Shown here: piece by piece, positions 6,825 through 8,996 of the stretch
How positions within the stretch are numbered: position 1 is the stretch's first letter
Layout of the letters: every line of letters begins with the position of its first letter
Origin: CADDYX01 sp045809945
Lineage (GTDB): Bacteria; Verrucomicrobiota; Verrucomicrobiia; Chthoniobacterales; UBA10450
NCBI GenBank assembly: GCA_045809945.1
Contig: JBJMWW010000055.1
Span: 1 to 8,996 of the forward strand
DNA length: 8,996 nt
Direction: 5' to 3'
The notes under the pieces: model-generated
What the model was told of the DNA's origin: nothing
Databases searched by the model: none
What the model saw: only the letters and a program-made list of their open reading frames with translations
Position numbers and translations under genes: made by a program

Positions 6825-7825
6825 GCGGGCAGTGCCGGCGGGGCAGGTGGAGTCGTGGGCGGCGGCTCCGGCGGCATGGTTGGTGGCGGTTGGATCGGCG
6901 GCTCTGAAGTCACCGGCGGTGTGACCGTTGCCCACGCGTCGTAGTCCGATCCAAACTGCCGAACGAAGAGCAGGGGATACGCCGCGAGCGTCACATAAAG
7001 CGGCAGCAAAATCACCGTGCCGATATACGGGATCGCGGTGATGCAGCAGGTCACGCATGTCGCCACGCACGCGATCATCGCCGTGCCGAGCCCGAGTACG
7101 ATCAGGAACAGGAAATACAAAATGAAAAGACCGAGTTGAGCCGTAATCAGCGACGTCGTTGCGCGAAAAGCTTCCGATGCCGTGCAGCGACGCCGGTACA
7201 TGATCGGCACCATGAATTGGGAGATCAGCGCCCACGCGAAAGCCATGATCAAAAGCAGCACGGCGAAACTAACGCCGCCGATGATAAATGAGACGCTGAA
7301 TGTGAAATTGTCGCTGCCGTGCAAAATCATCGGCAGAAAAATAATGCTGCCGAAGACGACAATGACCGCGAGAAAAAGCAGCGCGACGACGATCGAAAAC
7401 ACAAACAGACTGTTTCCTTCGCGGCGAAAGTCATCCCACGGCTCCGCGATTGCCGCGCGGTTCCGCACGATGCAATCGGTGAAGATGAATTTACCGCGCG
7501 ATCCAACCCAGAGACAGACCGCCACGATCGCCAGAATGATGAGCCCGGCGATGATACCGACCGGGATGACCCACAAAGGAAAATGGTGAGCCGAGTCGGA
7601 CATATCGCTCGTGGTCGAGTGCATGGTCGATTTCCAATTGGAAGGGAAGTTGCGGTTGAAGTTCCCAAAGTTCCCGCCGCCGCCGGCGAGGTGTGAGAGA
7701 AAAGCGGCGAAGCCGATCACGAACCATTTCTTGATGTCGAACGGCTGGAACAAGATCTTCTTCATCAGCTCGAGCGCCGCGCCGAAAGGCGCAAAAATTT
7801 CGATTCTGCCGGGTGTGCCGTTCAT
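6821..7825 (-). CDS. Six-helix membrane protein of unknown function with Pro-rich tail
   Basis: 334 residues reading leftward from ATG 7825. After an amphipathic N-terminal helix ending in the phrase LFQPFDIKKWFVIGFAAFL comes a Gly/Asn-rich loop (about 50-60), then strongly hydrophobic stretches at about 33-48, 84-107, 141-167, 175-205, 230-255 and 262-285. This opening is shared by uncharacterised membrane proteins of the DUF7544/DUF4013 sort, an assignment I hold only loosely. A cluster of Cys (ACVATCVTCC, in the fifth helix region) is notable. The last 35 residues are almost entirely Pro, Thr and Glu, a flexible tail probably in the cytoplasm. No catalytic motif is visible. It precedes the DUF2752 gene with an ATGA overlap and follows upp by 64 bases. 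An in-frame TGA 11 codons upstream leaves ATG 7825 as the only ordinary start; the best Shine-Dalgarno is too far away. Confidence 0.82.
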   Translation of the reverse strand: MNGTPGRIEIFAPFGAALELMKKILFQPFDIKKWFVIGFAAFLSHLAGGGGNFGNFNRNFPSNWKSTMHSTTSDMSDSAHHFPLWVIPVGIIAGLIILAIVAVCLWVGSRGKFIFTDCIVRNRAAIAEPWDDFRREGNSLFVFSIVVALLFLAVIVVFGSIIFLPMILHGSDNFTFSVSFIIGGVSFAVLLLIMAFAWALISQFMVPIMYRRRCTASEAFRATTSLITAQLGLFILYFLFLIVLGLGTAMIACVATCVTCCITAIPYIGTVILLPLYVTLAAYPLLFVRQFGSDYDAWATVTPPVTSEPPIQPPPTMPPEPPPTTPPAPPALPA

Positions 7826-7889
7826 GCCGACGATGGTGAACGAATTACCTCCGCCAAATCAAGCATCGCTGTCGCGTGCTGCCTCGCGA

Positions 7890-8516
7890 CTAGCCGGTGC
7901 CGAAGTAGCGGTCACCGGCATCGCCCAGTCCTGGGACGATGTAGCCGCGGGAGTCTAGCTCCGGATCGATCGCGGCGGTGACGATTGGCACGTCCGCGTG
8001 TTGCGAATGCAACTGCTCAATACCGGTTGGACAGGCGACGATGCAGAGCAACCGGATGCGCATCGCGCCGGCCGCTTTCACGATTGAGACGGCTTCGCAG
8101 GCGCTATTGCCAGTGGCTAGCATTGGATCGAGCAGCAACGTTTCGGATTGAGCGAGATTGACCGGCAGGCGCGAGAAGTAACTGACCGGCTTGAGCGTTT
8201 CTTCGTCGCGATAGATGCCGATGTGGCCAACGTTCGCGTCCGGCACGACGCGCAGGATGCCGTCGAACATGCCCAGTCCAGCGCGAAGTATCGGGACGAG
8301 CGCGATAGCACGGGCCAGAACAACGCCGGTGCAGGTTTGGAGCGGCGTTTCGATTTCGACCGGAGCAGTTTCGAAGGTCCGGGTCGCGTCGGCGAAGAGA
8401 AGCTGAGCGAGCTCCTGAAGATTGCGGCGGAATTCGTCCGGCGCGGTCGCTCTCGCCCGCATCACGGCTAGCTTGGTGGCAACGAGTGGGTGATCGCTGA
8501 CAATGACGTTGGTCAT
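7890..8516 (-). CDS. upp: Uracil phosphoribosyltransferase
   Basis: 208 residues, the usual length of the enzyme, reading leftward from ATG 8516. It joins uracil and PRPP to give UMP and pyrophosphate in the cytoplasm (pyrimidine salvage). Visible motifs are NVIVSDHPLVATKLAVMR at the N-terminus, PILRAGLGMFDG (75-86), IGIYRDEETLKPVSYFSRLP (99-118), the PRPP-binding loop LLLDPMLATGNSA (127-139) and the uracil-binding C-terminal end GYIVPGLGDAGDRYFGTG (191-208). All expected motifs are intact. The frame is open further up to an ATG at 8582, but those 22 extra residues are Arg/Cys-rich and precede the conserved N-terminus, so ATG 8516 is preferred; a GAGA directly before it is at best a weak ribosome site. 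It is the first gene of a possible three-gene minus-strand unit and is divergent from treZ. Confidence 0.97.
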   Translation of the reverse strand: MTNVIVSDHPLVATKLAVMRARATAPDEFRRNLQELAQLLFADATRTFETAPVEIETPLQTCTGVVLARAIALVPILRAGLGMFDGILRVVPDANVGHIGIYRDEETLKPVSYFSRLPVNLAQSETLLLDPMLATGNSACEAVSIVKAAGAMRIRLLCIVACPTGIEQLHSQHADVPIVTAAIDPELDSRGYIVPGLGDAGDRYFGTG

Positions 8517-8652
8517 TCTCAGCGCAGAGTCGCAGAGATCGCCGAGGTTGGGCAATCTCCGTCTCCGACAGCAGCGACTCATCGAGGAAATCGCGGGAAT
8601 GTTTTGCGTGCTCGGCTTGCGGTGTGGAGCGCGCTCGGTTCTTTAACTGTTC
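8517..8652. other. Divergent upp / treZ intergenic region
   Basis: 136 bases between the starts of upp (minus) and treZ (plus). It must hold the promoters for both unless transcription enters from elsewhere. I found no convincing -35/-10 pair and no operator palindrome. The upp-proximal end (8517-8540) carries two imperfect copies of TCTGCGNC side by side on the minus strand. No Shine-Dalgarno precedes treZ. Confidence 0.5.
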
Positions 8653-8996
8653 ATGTCTAAGGGAAAAAGGGAGAGCCGCCGCCGGTATCCGATCGGGGCG
8701 GAGTTGTGGTCGGATGGCGGGGCGCATTTCCGTGTCTGGGCGCCGAAAGCAAAACGGATCGACTTGGTGATCGAAAACGGCGGGTCGCACGCGATGCAGC
8801 CTGATGAGAACGGCTACTGGTCGGCGGCAGCAGTGGCACAAGCGGGGACGCTGTATCGATTTCGCATCGATGGCAGCGACACGCTTTATCCCGACCCGGC
8901 CTCGCGCTTCCAGCCGGACGGCCCGCACGGTCCGTCGGAGGCCGTTGATCCGCAAGCTTACGAATGGCGCGATCAGGATTGGCCCGGCGTCCGGAT
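8653..8996 (+). CDS. treZ: Malto-oligosyltrehalose trehalohydrolase, N-terminal part
   Basis: 114 complete codons from ATG 8653, running off the window end. An in-frame TAA at 8644-8646 and no other start codon between fix the start. The protein opens with a basic stretch, then YPIGAELWSDGGAHFRVWAP (12-31), the E-set/CBM48-like N-terminal domain of GH13 enzymes. NGYWSAAA (53-60) and LYRFRID (67-73) follow, then PDPASRFQPDGPHGPSE (80-96), which is the signature that separates TreZ from GlgB and GlgX. TreZ releases trehalose from maltooligosyl-trehalose made by TreY, so this organism probably makes trehalose from glycogen-type glucans. The catalytic (beta/alpha)8 barrel lies beyond the window, so integrity cannot be checked. 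A treY gene would be expected nearby, downstream. Confidence 0.93.
   Translation, partial: MSKGKRESRRRYPIGAELWSDGGAHFRVWAPKAKRIDLVIENGGSHAMQPDENGYWSAAAVAQAGTLYRFRIDGSDTLYPDPASRFQPDGPHGPSEAVDPQAYEWRDQDWPGVR

Noticed and set aside
8517..8582. Upstream ATG extension of upp
   Set aside because: The 22 extra residues are Arg/Cys-rich and unlike the enzyme's conserved start; ATG 8516 gives the standard 208 residues.
8104..8955. Open frame of 283 codons on the minus strand
   Set aside because: It runs out of frame through upp, the intergenic region and antisense to treZ, with an Arg-rich composition and no motif. Both overlapped genes are firmly recognised.

Overview
This is a GC-rich, gene-dense bacterial window with eight genes, of which the first and last are cut by the window ends. 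Nearly all of it is coding. Several features recall soil Verrucomicrobiota (Chthoniobacterales-like) genomes: a PHP-glycosyltransferase fusion, a CHASE4 hybrid histidine kinase, an RlpA-like lipoprotein, many genes without a Shine-Dalgarno, and short ATGA overlaps. This placement is an inference from gene style. There is no rRNA or other phylogenetic marker here.

Plus strand, 1-6303: five tightly packed genes that look like one transcription unit. They are the C-terminal end of a polysaccharide-deacetylase-like protein (1-294); a two-part enzyme with an N-terminal PHP metal-hydrolase domain and a C-terminal GT4 glycosyltransferase (298-2691); a secreted protein with a peptidoglycan-binding domain (2720-3517); a membrane-bound CHASE4 hybrid histidine kinase with a C-terminal receiver (3514-5766); and an RlpA-family lipoprotein (5773-6303). 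Gaps are 3, 28, -4 and 6 bases. The common theme is the cell envelope: glycan or glycolipid modification, peptidoglycan binding and cleavage, and a periplasmic sensor.

Minus strand, 6333-8516: three genes reading towards the first cluster and converging with it across 29 bases. In transcription order they are upp (uracil phosphoribosyltransferase), a six-helix membrane protein with a Pro-rich tail, and a small DUF2752 membrane protein that overlaps it by ATGA.

Plus strand, 8653-8996: the start of treZ (malto-oligosyltrehalose trehalohydrolase), divergent from upp across a 136-base spacer and cut by the window end.

No tRNA, rRNA, CRISPR array, insertion sequence, attachment site or convincing rho-independent terminator was seen. 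The most unusual items are the PHP-GT4 fusion with its roughly 200-residue unassigned middle, the RlpA variant whose catalytic loop is about six residues short, and the sensor kinase that sits among envelope enzymes without an output regulator.
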